Under the pieces are notes generated by a model that did no database searches, was not told the origin of the DNA, and saw only the letters and a list, made by a program, of their open reading frames with translations. Below, piece after piece: positions 8,243-16,874 of a stretch of DNA of 53,094 nucleotides (its first letter is position 1; every line of letters starts with the position of its first letter). This DNA is from Fodinibacter sp038258215 (lineage in GTDB: Bacteria; Actinomycetota; Actinomycetes; Actinomycetales; Dermatophilaceae): the NCBI GenBank assembly GCA_038258215.1, contig JBBSQC010000025.1, positions 1-53,094 on the forward strand. The letters are read 5' to 3'. A program made the translations under genes and the position numbers.

Positions 8243-9208
8243 ATGCGCACACGTAGAGCAACCATCGCCCTGGCCGCGATCGGCCTCACGGCCGGCCTGA
8301 CCCTGACGGCCTGCGGCAGCGACGACAGCGGCTCCGCCGGATCCGACTCCTCGAGCGCCGACGGAGGTGCCCGACTCGACGGTGTGAGCGTCACCGTGGG
8401 GTCCAAGGACTTCACAGAGAACATCCTCCTCGGCGAGATGCTCACCCAGGCGATGGAGAACGAGGGGGCGAAGGTGACCAACCAGACCAACCTCGGTGGC
8501 ACCTCGGTCAACCGCCAGGCCCTGCTCAGCGGCGAGATCAACGTGTACCCCGAGTACAACGGCACGGGCTGGACGGTGCACCTCGGCGAGCAGAAGCCCA
8601 GCCAAGACCCGGCGGAGCTCTTCAAGGTCACGTCGGAGAAGGACCTCGCCGACAACAAGATCAAGTGGGTCGGCCTCTCCCCGTTCAACGACACCTACGG
8701 CTTCGCGGCCTTCGGGGACCTCGCCAAGAGCGAGGGTGGGTTCGACCTCCAGAAGATGGCCGACTACCTCAAGGCCAACCCGAGCGCCAAGGTCTGCCTG
8801 GAGACCGAGTTCCCCGACCGTCCCGACGGCCTGATCCTCTTCGAGGACGCCACCGGCTACAAGGTGCCCGAGAGCCAGGTCAACATCCTCGACACCGGCC
8901 TGATCTACACGGAGACGGCCAAGGGGGCGTGCCAGTTCGGCGAGGTCTTCACGACCGACGGCCGCATCAAGGCCCTGAACCTCCAGCTGGTCGAGGACCC
9001 GGGCGTCTTCATCCTCTACAACGCCTCCTTCACGTTCCAGGATGCCGTCTACAGTGCGAACCCGGACGTCTACGACGAGCTCGCGAACAAGATCTTCGAG
9101 CCCCTCGACGCGGCGAAGATGGCCGAGCTGAACGCCAAGGTCGACGTCGACGGCGACTCCGCCTCGAAGGTCGCCGAGGACTACCTCAAGGAGGCCGGCG
9201 TCCTCTGA
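8243..9208 (+). CDS. opuCC: Osmoprotectant ABC transporter, substrate-binding lipoprotein
   Basis: This 321-residue OpuAC/ProX-family lipoprotein captures glycine betaine, choline or related compatible solutes outside the membrane. The signal sequence ends in the lipobox LTAC with lipidated Cys24, followed by a Ser/Asp/Gly linker. The binding domain starts with VTVGSKDFTENILLGEML and includes LGGTSVNRQALLSGEINVYPEY, both typical of the family. The ATG at 8243 follows GAAGGTG 8 bases upstream. The gene converges on the permease and ATPase genes instead of lying in their operon, so it has separate transcription. Substrate within the compatible-solute group is not determined by the visible motifs. 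Confidence 0.9.
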   Translation: MRTRRATIALAAIGLTAGLTLTACGSDDSGSAGSDSSSADGGARLDGVSVTVGSKDFTENILLGEMLTQAMENEGAKVTNQTNLGGTSVNRQALLSGEINVYPEYNGTGWTVHLGEQKPSQDPAELFKVTSEKDLADNKIKWVGLSPFNDTYGFAAFGDLAKSEGGFDLQKMADYLKANPSAKVCLETEFPDRPDGLILFEDATGYKVPESQVNILDTGLIYTETAKGACQFGEVFTTDGRIKALNLQLVEDPGVFILYNASFTFQDAVYSANPDVYDELANKIFEPLDAAKMAELNAKVDVDGDSASKVAEDYLKEAGVL

Positions 9209-9245
9209 CGCTGAGCCACCCCCTGGTCCCCACGGACCACTGAGG

Positions 9246-9281
9246 ACGGCGACGACCCCGAGGGGTCGTCGCCGTTCTTGT
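9246..9281. terminator. Strong hairpin terminator after the binding-protein gene
   Basis: A 14-bp perfect inverted repeat (arms 9246-9259 and 9262-9275) around GA is followed by TCTTGTT. This is the most canonical intrinsic terminator in the window. Confidence 0.85.
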
Positions 9282-9303
9282 TGCCCACGACCGCTGAGGT
9301 GCT

Positions 9304-9367
9304 GGTCGAGAGAACAGAACTCGCCGCGCGGGCGCGCGGCGAGACGGCGTGTTCTGTTCACTCGACC
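9304..9367. repeat. Interspersed palindromic repeat family A, copy 1
   Basis: Arms GGTCGAG..GAACAGAAC..GCCG and the inverse CGGCGTGTTCTGTTCACTCG surround a second perfect inverted repeat of ten bases. Related copies lie at 28205-28266 and 40891-40956. This copy sits between the 3' ends of the convergent osmoprotectant genes, just past the terminator at 9246-9281. Confidence 0.8.
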
Positions 9368-9392
9368 GCGACGAGCGGTGGCTCGAGCGCGC

Positions 9393-10247
9393 TCAGACGC
9401 CGCGGGGGCGCAGGTAGCGCTCCGCGACGGCCCCCACCCAGTCGAAGGTCAGCGCGACGATCGCGACGAGCACCGCGCCGACGATGATCACCGGGTCCTG
9501 CTGGAGCTTGAGCCCCGAGCTGATCGTGATGCCGAGCCCGCCACCACCGATGAGGAAGGCCAGGGTCGCCATCCCGATGTTGAGGATCATCGCGATGCGC
9601 ACCCCGGCGAGGATCACCGGCACCGCGAGGGGCAGCTCGATGAGCCGCAGCACGCGCATCCGGGTCATGCCCATCCCGCGACCGGCCTCGATGACGCTCC
9701 GTTCGACGCTGTCGAGCCCGACCATCGTGTTCCGCAGCACCGGGAGCAGTGCGTACAGGGCGAGCGCGTAGATGGCGGTGCTCGCGCCCTGGCCCAGCAG
9801 CGCCAGGAAGAGCACGAGCAGACCGTAGGCCGGGAGTGCCTGACCGGAGTTGGCGATCGTGACGATCACCGGGCCGTACCGGCGCAGGGGTTGGCGGGTC
9901 AGCAGGATCCCGAGCGGGATCGCGACGAAGACGACGAGCACCGTGGAGCCGAACGCGATCCCGAGGTGCTGGAGGGTCTGCGGCCACAGCTTGGAGCTCC
10001 AGTCCAGCGCGGACGCCTGCTGGCGGTTGACGTCCACGTCCAGGCCGAGGCTCTGGTAGTAGGCGTACAGGACGACGGTCAGCCCGACGATGCCGAACGG
10101 AGCCGCCTTGAGCCCGAGGTGGTTGCGCCGCGCCCGCGCGAACCAGCCGACCCTCTCCTGGACCCCCGCGTCGATCTGGTCCGGTGGCTCCTCCGGGTTG
10201 TCCTTGTCCTGACCTTCGTAGCCGATCCGCGCCTGCGCGCCAGTCAT
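9393..10247 (-). CDS. opuCD: Osmoprotectant ABC transporter permease (second permease)
   Basis: This 284-residue membrane component has a hydrophilic 45-residue N-terminus, one N-terminal TM, then the five-helix binding-protein-dependent transport core. The ATPase-coupling EAA-like loop is visible as VIEAGRGMGMTRMRVLRLIELPLAVPVILAG (about 190-220). The ATG at 10247 begins 2 bases after the ATPase stop, which indicates one operon and translational coupling. It is longer at the N-terminus than the partner permease at 11484-12143. With that partner it should form the heterodimeric channel of an OpuC-type importer. Assignment of CB versus CD is by gene order only. Confidence 0.87.
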   Translation of the reverse strand: MTGAQARIGYEGQDKDNPEEPPDQIDAGVQERVGWFARARRNHLGLKAAPFGIVGLTVVLYAYYQSLGLDVDVNRQQASALDWSSKLWPQTLQHLGIAFGSTVLVVFVAIPLGILLTRQPLRRYGPVIVTIANSGQALPAYGLLVLFLALLGQGASTAIYALALYALLPVLRNTMVGLDSVERSVIEAGRGMGMTRMRVLRLIELPLAVPVILAGVRIAMILNIGMATLAFLIGGGGLGITISSGLKLQQDPVIIVGAVLVAIVALTFDWVGAVAERYLRPRGV

Positions 10248-10249
10248 GC

Positions 10250-11419
10250 TCACGAGGCGGACTCCATGCTCTCGTAGTGCTCGCGGGCCTCGCGCCGCAC
10301 CCGGCGGATGACGTGGTTGAGGTGGCTGAGCTCGACGATGCCGCGCAGCGACCCGTCCTCGTTGACGACGCAGCCGACGCCGGCCGAGCTGATCAGCATC
10401 TGCTCGAGGGTGTCGAAGAGGGTGGCGGTGGCCGGCACGGTCGCCCGGACGTCCACGCCGGAGTCGGCGCTCACCCGGTCGCCCTCCCCGAGGTGCCCGG
10501 CATCCAGCCAGCGGATCGGGCGGTCCTGCTCGTCGAGGAGCAGGATCCAGTCGTGCGTGTCCGTCCCCAGACGCGCGAGACCCACCGCCGCCGGCTCGTC
10601 GAGCCGCATCGTCGGGTAGCCGGCGCGGTCCAGATCGAGGGACTCGACCTTCTCGAAGTGCAGGCCCTTGAGCGTGGAGCCCCGGCCGATGAAGTCGTTG
10701 ACGAACTCGTCGACGGGGAAGGCCAGGATGCGCTCGGGGGTGTCCAGCTGGCGGATCCGGCTGAACTCGCCGAGGATCGCGATGCGGTCGCCCATCTTGA
10801 TCGCCTCGTCGATGTCGTGGGTGACGAAGACGATCGTCTTGCGCAGCGTCTCCTGGACGCGCAGGAACTCGTTCTGGAGCCGGTCGCGCGTGATCGGGTC
10901 GATGGCCCCGAAGGGCTCGTCCATGAGCATGATGTCCGGGTCCGCCCCGAGGGCGCGGGCCACCCCCACGCGCTGGGCCTGCCCACCCGAGAGCTCCTTC
11001 GGGTACCGATCCGAGTAGGTGTCCGGGTCGAGCCCGACGAGCGTGAGGAGGCGGGAGACCTGCTCCTGGATCCGCTTCTTGTCCCAGCCCACCATCTTGG
11101 GGACGGTCGCGATGTTCTGCGCGATCGTCTGGTGCGGGAACAGCCCGATCTGCTGGATGACGTACCCGATACGACGACGGAGCTTGTCGGAGTTGACGCT
11201 CGTGACGTCCTCCTCGTCGAGGAAGATGCGGCCGGACGACGGCTCGATCATCCGATTGATCAGCCGCAGCGTCGTGCTCTTGCCGCACCCCGACGGTCCG
11301 ACGAGCACGAGGATCTCCCCCTCACGCACCTCGAGGGTGAGGTCCTGCACGGCGGGGACCTTGGTCCCCGGGTAGGTCTTGCCCACCTTGTCGAGGCGGA
11401 TCTTCGCGTCCTTGCTCAT
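10250..11419 (-). CDS. opuCA: Osmoprotectant ABC transporter ATPase with CBS domains
   Basis: This 389-residue ATPase energises the compatible-solute importer. Walker A is GPSGCGKST (41-49), the signature is LSGGQAQRV, and Walker B is IMLMDEPFGAIDP. After about residue 250 a C-terminal tandem CBS module follows (ending HLNHVIRRVRREAREHY). In OpuA/OpuC proteins this module senses ionic strength or cyclic-di-AMP, so osmotic gating at protein level is likely. It lies between the two permease genes, 64 bases after the first and 2 bases before the second. Confidence 0.92.
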   Translation of the reverse strand: MSKDAKIRLDKVGKTYPGTKVPAVQDLTLEVREGEILVLVGPSGCGKSTTLRLINRMIEPSSGRIFLDEEDVTSVNSDKLRRRIGYVIQQIGLFPHQTIAQNIATVPKMVGWDKKRIQEQVSRLLTLVGLDPDTYSDRYPKELSGGQAQRVGVARALGADPDIMLMDEPFGAIDPITRDRLQNEFLRVQETLRKTIVFVTHDIDEAIKMGDRIAILGEFSRIRQLDTPERILAFPVDEFVNDFIGRGSTLKGLHFEKVESLDLDRAGYPTMRLDEPAAVGLARLGTDTHDWILLLDEQDRPIRWLDAGHLGEGDRVSADSGVDVRATVPATATLFDTLEQMLISSAGVGCVVNEDGSLRGIVELSHLNHVIRRVRREAREHYESMESAS

Positions 11420-11483
11420 CTGTGGTCTCTCGTTCGGTGGCCGGTGGTGAGGTGCCCGGTGGTGAGGTGCCCGGGGGCGGAGG

Positions 11484-12143
11484 TCAGAGGCGCTGCCCCC
11501 TGCTGGTCGTGGCGCGCTGGAGGGTGGCGAAGACCGCGTCGAGGAGGAGGCCGAGGATGACGGTGAAGATGGTGCCGACCCAGACGGAGTTCAGCGCGTT
11601 GGGCAGTCCGAGGCGGGTGATGCCCGCTTGGATGAAGGTGCCCAACCCGTCGCCGCCGACGAGCACGGCGATCGCCGCGATGCCCACGGTGATGAGGCTG
11701 GAGATGCGCACGCCGGCCATGATGACCGGCCACGCCAGGGGGAGCCGGATCTTGAACAGGGCGCCCGTCGTGCTCATGCCCATCCCGCGGGCCGACTCCA
11801 CGATCGCTGGGGAGACGCCGTCCAGCCCGGTCACGGTGTTCCGCAGGATCGGGAGGATGGCGTAGAGGAACATCGCCATGATCGCCGGGAGGTTGCCGAT
11901 GCCGACGAGGGGGATGAACAGCGCGAACAGGGCGAGCGAGGGGATCGTGAGGAAGATGCCGCTGATGGTGAGGGCGAGGGCGCGCAGGGTCGGGCGCCGC
12001 TGCACCAGCACCCCGAGCGTCACCGAGAACAACGTCGCCGTGACAACGACGATGAGCGTGATCCGGGCGTGGGCGATCGTCGCCTCCAGGATCTCGTCCC
12101 AGTGGTCGGCGACGAAACTGAGCCAGTCGAGGAGAGCCGTCAC
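11484..12143 (-). CDS. opuCB: Osmoprotectant ABC transporter permease (first permease)
   Basis: This 219-residue permease is the first gene of the permease-ATPase-permease operon. Five or six TM segments are visible. The coupling loop is IVESARGMGMSTTGALFKIRLPLAWP (about 135-160), and the LVGGDGLGTFI motif near 185 is typical of this family. The GTG start at 12143 has AGGA about 8 bases upstream. The 64-base gap to the ATPase gene contains short direct repeats of GGTGAGGTGCCCGG-like sequence (11444-11474), which are unexplained. Confidence 0.88.
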   Translation of the reverse strand: MTALLDWLSFVADHWDEILEATIAHARITLIVVVTATLFSVTLGVLVQRRPTLRALALTISGIFLTIPSLALFALFIPLVGIGNLPAIMAMFLYAILPILRNTVTGLDGVSPAIVESARGMGMSTTGALFKIRLPLAWPVIMAGVRISSLITVGIAAIAVLVGGDGLGTFIQAGITRLGLPNALNSVWVGTIFTVILGLLLDAVFATLQRATTSRGQRL

Positions 12144-12206
12144 GGGGGTTCCTGATCCTGTCGAGAACCGACCGCGCCGGGCGGTGACTACGGGCCGGGA
12201 AACCCT

Positions 12207-12235
12207 TTCCTACCAGAGCATCGGCACGATGTCAG
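12207..12235 (-). promoter_or_regulatory. Predicted promoter of the opu permease operon
   Basis: Read on the minus strand, CTGACA (12235-12230) and TAGGAA (12212-12207) are separated by 17 bases, fitting a housekeeping sigma promoter about 65 bases before the GTG. This is pattern-based only. Confidence 0.45.
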
Positions 12236-12273
12236 TCCTCAGCGTCCGAAGGGTCGAGCCCGTGACGAGACCG

Positions 12274-13581
12274 TTACCCTCGGTCGAGCAGGGGGTGGCG
12301 CTGGATGATCTCGTGCCGACCGGGGCCGACGCCGATCGCCGACACCCGTGCTCCGATGAGCTCCTCGACGCGCAGCACGTAGGCCTGGGCCGCAGCCGGG
12401 AGGTCCTCGAACTCACGGCAGCCCGAGATGTCCTCCCACCATCCGTCGAGCTCCTCGTAGATGGGTGCGGCGTGGTGGAAGTCGCTCTGCCCCAAGGGCA
12501 TCTCGTCGTGGCGGACCCCCTCGACGTCGTAGGCGACGCACACGGGAACGGTCTCGAAACCGGTCAGCACGTCGAGCTTGGTGATGACGAAGTCGGTCAC
12601 CCCGTTGACCCGCGTGGCGTAGCGGCCGATGACGGTGTCGATCCAGCCGCAGCGCCGGGGGCGTCCGGTGGTCGTGCCGTATTCGGCCCCGACCTTGCGC
12701 AGAGTCTCACCGTGGTCGTCGAACAGCTCGGTGGGGAACGGACCCTCCCCCACCCGCGTGGTGTACGCCTTGAGGATCGCGATGACCCGCGAGACCCGGG
12801 TCGGCGGGATGCCGGAGCCCGTGCACGCCCCGCCGGCCGTCGCCGAGGACGAGGTGACGAACGGGTAGGTGCCGTGGTCGACGTCGAGCAGCGTCGCCTG
12901 GCCCGCCTCCAGGAGCACGTTGGACCCGGCATCCAGGGCCTTCTCGAGCACCAGCGAGGTGTCGGCGACCATCGGGCGCAGCCGCTCGACGAAGCCCAGC
13001 AGCTCATCGACGACGACGTCGACCTCGACGGCCCGGGTGTTGTAGATCTTGACGAGCACCTGGTTCTTCAGCTCGAGCGCCGCCTCGACCTTCTGGCGCA
13101 GGATGCCCTCGTCGAAGAGGTCCTGCACCCGGATGCCGACCCGGTTCATCTTGTCGGCATACGTCGGCCCGATGCCCCGACCGGTGGTGCCGATCTTGCG
13201 CGCTCCGAGGAACCGCTCGGTCACCTTGTCCAGGGTCCGGTTGTACGACGCGATGACGTGCGCGCTCCCCGACACCACGAGGCGTGAGGTGTCGACGCCG
13301 CGGGCCTCGAGACCGTCGATCTCCTCGAAGAGCACGGCGAGGTCGACGACGACCCCGTTGCCGATCACCGGCGTCACCGACGGCGTGAGGATGCCTGAGG
13401 GCAGCAGGTGCAGCGCGTACTTCTCGCGGGTGCCGTCCTCTCCCTCGATGACGACGGTGTGGCCCGCGTTGTTGCCGCCGTTGAACTTCACGACGTAGTC
13501 GACGTCAGCACCGAGCAGGTCCGTGGCCTTGCCCTTGCCCTCGTCGCCCCACTGGGCCCCGACCAGCACGATCGCCGGCAT
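12274..13581 (-). CDS. purA: Adenylosuccinate synthetase
   Basis: This enzyme makes adenylosuccinate from IMP, aspartate and GTP, the committed step to AMP. The 435-residue length is normal. The N-terminal GTP-binding loop GAQWGDEGKGK (8-18), NGGNNAGHT with the catalytic histidine, TGRGIGPTYADK, and the C-terminal TKLDVLTGF are all visible. The ATG at 13581 has GGAG 6 bases upstream and gives MPAIVLVGAQWGDEGKG, the standard start; longer in-frame readings were rejected. It is transcribed after DUF3151 but separated from it by a hairpin, so it probably has its own promoter. Confidence 0.98.
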   Translation of the reverse strand: MPAIVLVGAQWGDEGKGKATDLLGADVDYVVKFNGGNNAGHTVVIEGEDGTREKYALHLLPSGILTPSVTPVIGNGVVVDLAVLFEEIDGLEARGVDTSRLVVSGSAHVIASYNRTLDKVTERFLGARKIGTTGRGIGPTYADKMNRVGIRVQDLFDEGILRQKVEAALELKNQVLVKIYNTRAVEVDVVVDELLGFVERLRPMVADTSLVLEKALDAGSNVLLEAGQATLLDVDHGTYPFVTSSSATAGGACTGSGIPPTRVSRVIAILKAYTTRVGEGPFPTELFDDHGETLRKVGAEYGTTTGRPRRCGWIDTVIGRYATRVNGVTDFVITKLDVLTGFETVPVCVAYDVEGVRHDEMPLGQSDFHHAAPIYEELDGWWEDISGCREFEDLPAAAQAYVLRVEELIGARVSAIGVGPGRHEIIQRHPLLDRG

Positions 13582-13629
13582 CCCGGCTCCTTCCACACGT
13601 GCGCCGAGCACGGGGCTCCGGCGCGCCGA

Positions 13630-13661
13630 AGGCCCCGCGCGGAGTGTGCGCGGCGGGGCCT
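13630..13661 (-). terminator. Hairpin between DUF3151 and purA
   Basis: Perfect 9-bp arms AGGCCCCGC and GCGGGGCCT (13630-13638, 13653-13661) enclose 14 bases with a further inner GCGC pairing. It lies downstream of DUF3151 and about 50 bases before purA. No T-run follows. Confidence 0.55.
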
Positions 13662-13727
13662 CGTACACCGCACCCTATCGCGGCGCGGCATCCTCGCTCG
13701 ATGGGCGAGCAAGGGTCCAGAGGTGGG

Positions 13728-14132
13728 TCAGAGGCCGAGCTCGCGTGCACCGGTGGCGCTCGAGGCTCGCAGGAACTCCTGGCACCGGTGCCTCTCGTCG
13801 TCCTCGCCGATCGCGTCGGCTGCCCGGGTCAGGGCCGCCAGCGCTCGCAGGAAGCCACGGTTGGGCTCGTGCTCCCACGGCACCGGCCCCTGCCCGCGCC
13901 ACCCGGCGCGCCGCAGTGCGTCCAGCCCGCGGTGGTAGCCGGTGCGCGCATAGGCGTAGGACTCCACCGGGTGGCCGTCGGCCATCGCGTCCTCCGCTAG
14001 CACCGCCCACGCCAGCGACGAGGTCGGCTGACCCGCCGCGACCTGGTCCGGCGCGACGCCGTCGTCGAGGCGGCGGGCGGCGGGGTCCTCGGGCAGGTGG
14101 GTCGGCGGGATGCCGAGCAGGTCGCTGCTCAC
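13728..14132 (-). CDS. DUF3151 family protein
   Basis: This 134-residue cytoplasmic protein belongs to the actinobacterial DUF3151 family of unknown function. These proteins are regularly found beside class II aldolase and adenylosuccinate synthetase. The visible segments are LLGIPPTHLPEDP near the start, then SSLAWAVLAEDAMA, SYAYARTGYHRGLDALRRAGW and VPWEHEPNRGFLRALAAL. The helical pattern is TPR-like. The GTG start at 14132 overlaps the aldolase stop as GTGA, so it is translationally coupled. A role near glycolysis is suggested only by context. Confidence 0.85.
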   Translation of the reverse strand: MSSDLLGIPPTHLPEDPAARRLDDGVAPDQVAAGQPTSSLAWAVLAEDAMADGHPVESYAYARTGYHRGLDALRRAGWRGQGPVPWEHEPNRGFLRALAALTRAADAIGEDDERHRCQEFLRASSATGARELGL

Positions 14133-15157
14133 GCCGGGTGGGTGCCGGCGGAGCGGAGGTTCTCGCACGCCTCCAGGACACGAGCGGCCATGCCACCCTC
14201 GGCCTCCTTGCCCCACGCGCGAGGGTCGTACTGCTTCTTGTTGCCGACCTCGCCGTCGATCTTCAGGACCCCGTCGTAGTTGCGCAGCATCCACTCCACC
14301 ACGGGGCGCGTGAAGGCGTACTGCGTGTCGGTGTCGACGTTCATCTTGACCACGCCGTAGTCCACCGCGGCCGCGATCTCCTCCGGCGCCGAGCCCGACC
14401 CGCCGTGGAAGACCAGGTGGAAGGGCTTGTCGTTCGCCGTGCCGAACTCGGCGTGCACGGCATCCTGGGCGGCCTTGAGCACCTCGGGCCGCAGCTTGAC
14501 GTTGCCCGGCTTGTAGACGCCGTGCACGTTCCCGAAGGTCAGCGCGGTCATGTAGTAGCCGTTCTCGCCGAGCCCGAGCGCCCGCGCGGTGGCGATGGCG
14601 TCCTCCGGGGTCGAGTAGAGCTTGTCGTTGATCTCGTTCGCGACGCCGTCCTCCTCGCCACCGACGACGCCGATCTCGACCTCGAGGATGATCTGGGCGG
14701 CCCGGCACTGCTCGAGCAGCTCCTCGGCGATCTGCAGGTTCTCCTCCAGCGGCACCGCGGAGCCGTCCCACATGTGCGACTGGAAGACCGGCAGCCCGCC
14801 GGCCTTGACCCGCTCGGCCGACGCGGCGATGAGCGGGCGCACGAAGCCGTCCAGCTTGTCCTTCGGGCAGTGGTCGGTGTGCAGCGCGATGTTGACCGGG
14901 TAGTTCTTCGAGACCTCCTCGGCGTAGGCCGCAAGGGCCAGCGAGCCGGTGACCATGTTCTTGATCGTGGAGCCGGAGGCGTAGTCCCCACCGCCGGTGG
15001 AGACCTGGATGATCCCGTCGGAGCCGGCCTCGGCGAAGCCGCGGATCGCCGCCGTCACCGTCTGGCTCGACGTGATGTTGATGGCGGGGTAGGCGAACGA
15101 GCCGTTCTTGGCCCGGTCGAGCATGTCGGCGTAGACCTCGGGTGTGGCGATGGGCAC
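14129..15157 (-). CDS. fba: Class II fructose-bisphosphate aldolase
   Basis: This zinc-dependent aldolase cleaves fructose 1,6-bisphosphate in glycolysis and runs in reverse in gluconeogenesis. The 342-residue length and the motifs fit the class II A family: ALHTDHCPKD (about 93-102, Zn histidine and catalytic Asp), EVEIGVVGGEEDG (about 160-172), VFHGGSGS (about 252-259) and MNVDTDTQYAF. The start is the GTG at 15157, with AAGGAG about 7 bases upstream, giving MPIATPEVYADML. It forms a two-gene unit with DUF3151 through a 4-base overlap. Confidence 0.97.
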   Translation of the reverse strand: MPIATPEVYADMLDRAKNGSFAYPAINITSSQTVTAAIRGFAEAGSDGIIQVSTGGGDYASGSTIKNMVTGSLALAAYAEEVSKNYPVNIALHTDHCPKDKLDGFVRPLIAASAERVKAGGLPVFQSHMWDGSAVPLEENLQIAEELLEQCRAAQIILEVEIGVVGGEEDGVANEINDKLYSTPEDAIATARALGLGENGYYMTALTFGNVHGVYKPGNVKLRPEVLKAAQDAVHAEFGTANDKPFHLVFHGGSGSAPEEIAAAVDYGVVKMNVDTDTQYAFTRPVVEWMLRNYDGVLKIDGEVGNKKQYDPRAWGKEAEGGMAARVLEACENLRSAGTHPA

Positions 15158-15264
15158 CGTGGGCTCCTTGGGAAAGTGGTTGGACCGGTTGCTCCAGATC
15201 CTTCCACGAAACCAACCGGCCGCCTCAGCGGCGTCCGTACCGAGCGGTAGCCTCCTGCACGCGC

Positions 15265-16512
15265 TCAGCGTCCGGCGACGTCGTCACGACGAGCGGTGAG
15301 GTGCTCCCGCTCGACGGTGTTGCCGCACAGGGCGATGGCGCGGTCGTAGGCCTTCGACGCCTCGGCGGCCCGACCGGCCCGCACGAGCAGCTCGGCCCGC
15401 ACCGCAGGCACTCGGTGGCTCGTCGGGAGCTCGGCGTCCAGCCCGTCCAGTGCGTGCAGCCCGGCCTCTGGCCCGTCCCGCTCCGATATCGCCACGGCGA
15501 ACGCGAGCCGCGCCACCGGGGTGGGGCTCACGGCGAGCAGCGCGGCATACCCGTCACAGATCCGGTCCCACCGGGTGTCCGCGGCCGTGGGCGCGATGGC
15601 GTGCTCGCAGGCGATGACGGCCTGCAGCCGGTATGACTCGGTCTGCGGGTCCAGGCCCGCCGGGACTCGCCCCAGCACGAGCACGGCCTCCTCGACCTCG
15701 TCGAGATGCCAGCGCGACCGGTCCTGGTCGGGGAGCAGCACCAGCGCGCCGGCACCGTCGACACGGGCATCGCGCCGCGAGTGCTGGAGCTGCATGAGGG
15801 CGAGGAGCGCGAGCAGCACCGGCTCGTCGGGCCGCAGGCCGAGCGTCACGCGCACGAGCCGCACGGCGTCGCCGGCGAGGTCCGCCCGCACCAGCTGGTC
15901 GCCGCTTCCCGGTGCGTAGCCGGCGGTGAAGGCCAGGTATGCCGTGTGCGCCACGAGGGCGAGGCGCCCGGGAAGGGCCGTGGCGTCCGGGACGCCGAAC
16001 GGGATGCCGGCCGCGACGATCTTCTTCTTCCCCCGCGTGATCCGCGCCGCCATCGTCGGCTCGGGCACCAGGAAGAGCCTCGCGATGTCGGCGGTGGACG
16101 TGCCGACGACCAGCCGCAGCGCCAGGGCACTGGCGACCTCGGGTGGCAACGCGGGGTGGCAGCACATCAGGACGAGCCGGAGCACGTCGTCCTCGACGAG
16201 GTCGCCGGGATCGGCCATCGCGCCACCACCTCCTCGTCGGGTCTCCTCGTCAGCGGCGACCAGCGGTGCCCGCCGGGCCGCCATCGCCTCGGCCCGCAGC
16301 CGGTCGATGAGCCGCCGGCGGGCCGCGGTGAGCAGCCAGGCCGCCGGGCGATCCGGTGCGCCCGCGTCGGGCCAGGTGCGGGTGGCCGACTCGACGGCGT
16401 CCGCGAGCGCGTCCTCGGCGAGGTCGAGGCGACGGAACTGCGCCAGGAGGAGGGCGACCAGGCGCCCCCACTCCTCGCGCACCGTGTGCGCCAGGACCTC
16501 GTCGGGGTTCAC
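15265..16512 (-). CDS. ECF42-type RNA polymerase sigma factor with long C-terminal extension
   Basis: This 415-residue sigma factor is twice the length of a plain ECF factor. Region 2 occupies about residues 1-85 (RLDLAEDALADAVESATRTWP, PAAWLLTAARRRLIDRLR) and region 4 about 115-185 (ALALRLVVGTSTADIARLFLVPEPTMAARITRGKKKI). The remainder to 415 is a TPR-like C-terminal extension with YLAFTAGY and HRVPAVRAELLVRAGR. That architecture together with three adjacent YCII/DGPF genes defines the ECF42 group. No anti-sigma gene is present, which is usual for ECF42, where the extension is thought to control activity. The GTG start overlaps the upstream YCII stop (GTGA). It is the last gene of the operon and probably autoregulated from the promoter at 17668-17694. 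Confidence 0.9.
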   Translation of the reverse strand: MNPDEVLAHTVREEWGRLVALLLAQFRRLDLAEDALADAVESATRTWPDAGAPDRPAAWLLTAARRRLIDRLRAEAMAARRAPLVAADEETRRGGGGAMADPGDLVEDDVLRLVLMCCHPALPPEVASALALRLVVGTSTADIARLFLVPEPTMAARITRGKKKIVAAGIPFGVPDATALPGRLALVAHTAYLAFTAGYAPGSGDQLVRADLAGDAVRLVRVTLGLRPDEPVLLALLALMQLQHSRRDARVDGAGALVLLPDQDRSRWHLDEVEEAVLVLGRVPAGLDPQTESYRLQAVIACEHAIAPTAADTRWDRICDGYAALLAVSPTPVARLAFAVAISERDGPEAGLHALDGLDAELPTSHRVPAVRAELLVRAGRAAEASKAYDRAIALCGNTVEREHLTARRDDVAGR

Positions 16513-16874
16513 CTCCCGTCGTATCCCTCGATCGTCACGACCGGACGGATCTCCACGACGTAGGAGGGCGGCAGCAGCGCGGCGGCGGCGATCGCGGCGT
16601 CGAGGTCCGCCAGCTCGACGTCGTAGTAGCCGCCGACCTGCTCGGCCAGCTCGGCGAACGGGCCGTCGGTGACGACCATCGCGCCCGCGTCGTCCCGCCG
16701 CACCGTGGTGGCCGTGTCGGCATCCCCGAGTGCGGCACTGCCCAGGTGGCGACCGTGGTCGTCGACGAACTGAGAGAACGCGTCGTGCGCGTCGAAGTAG
16801 CCCTGGCGCTCCTGCTGTGAGGCCGACTCCCAGCCGCCCGGTTCGTAGGCGATGAGGATGACGTAGCGGGTCAC
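16509..16874 (-). CDS. YCII/DGPF family protein (third of operon)
   Basis: This 121-residue ferredoxin-like-fold protein starts TRYVILIAYEPGGW and contains VTDGPFAELAEQVGGYYDVE, the DGPF motif that names the family. The biochemical role of these proteins is unknown. They are the constant genomic partners and targets of ECF42 sigma factors. Its GTG overlaps the stop of the preceding YCII gene, and its stop overlaps the sigma-factor GTG, so the gene is coupled at both ends. It is closest in pattern to the fourth YCII protein of the window only in the DGPF segment. Confidence 0.88.
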   Translation of the reverse strand: MTRYVILIAYEPGGWESASQQERQGYFDAHDAFSQFVDDHGRHLGSAALGDADTATTVRRDDAGAMVVTDGPFAELAEQVGGYYDVELADLDAAIAAAALLPPSYVVEIRPVVTIEGYDGR

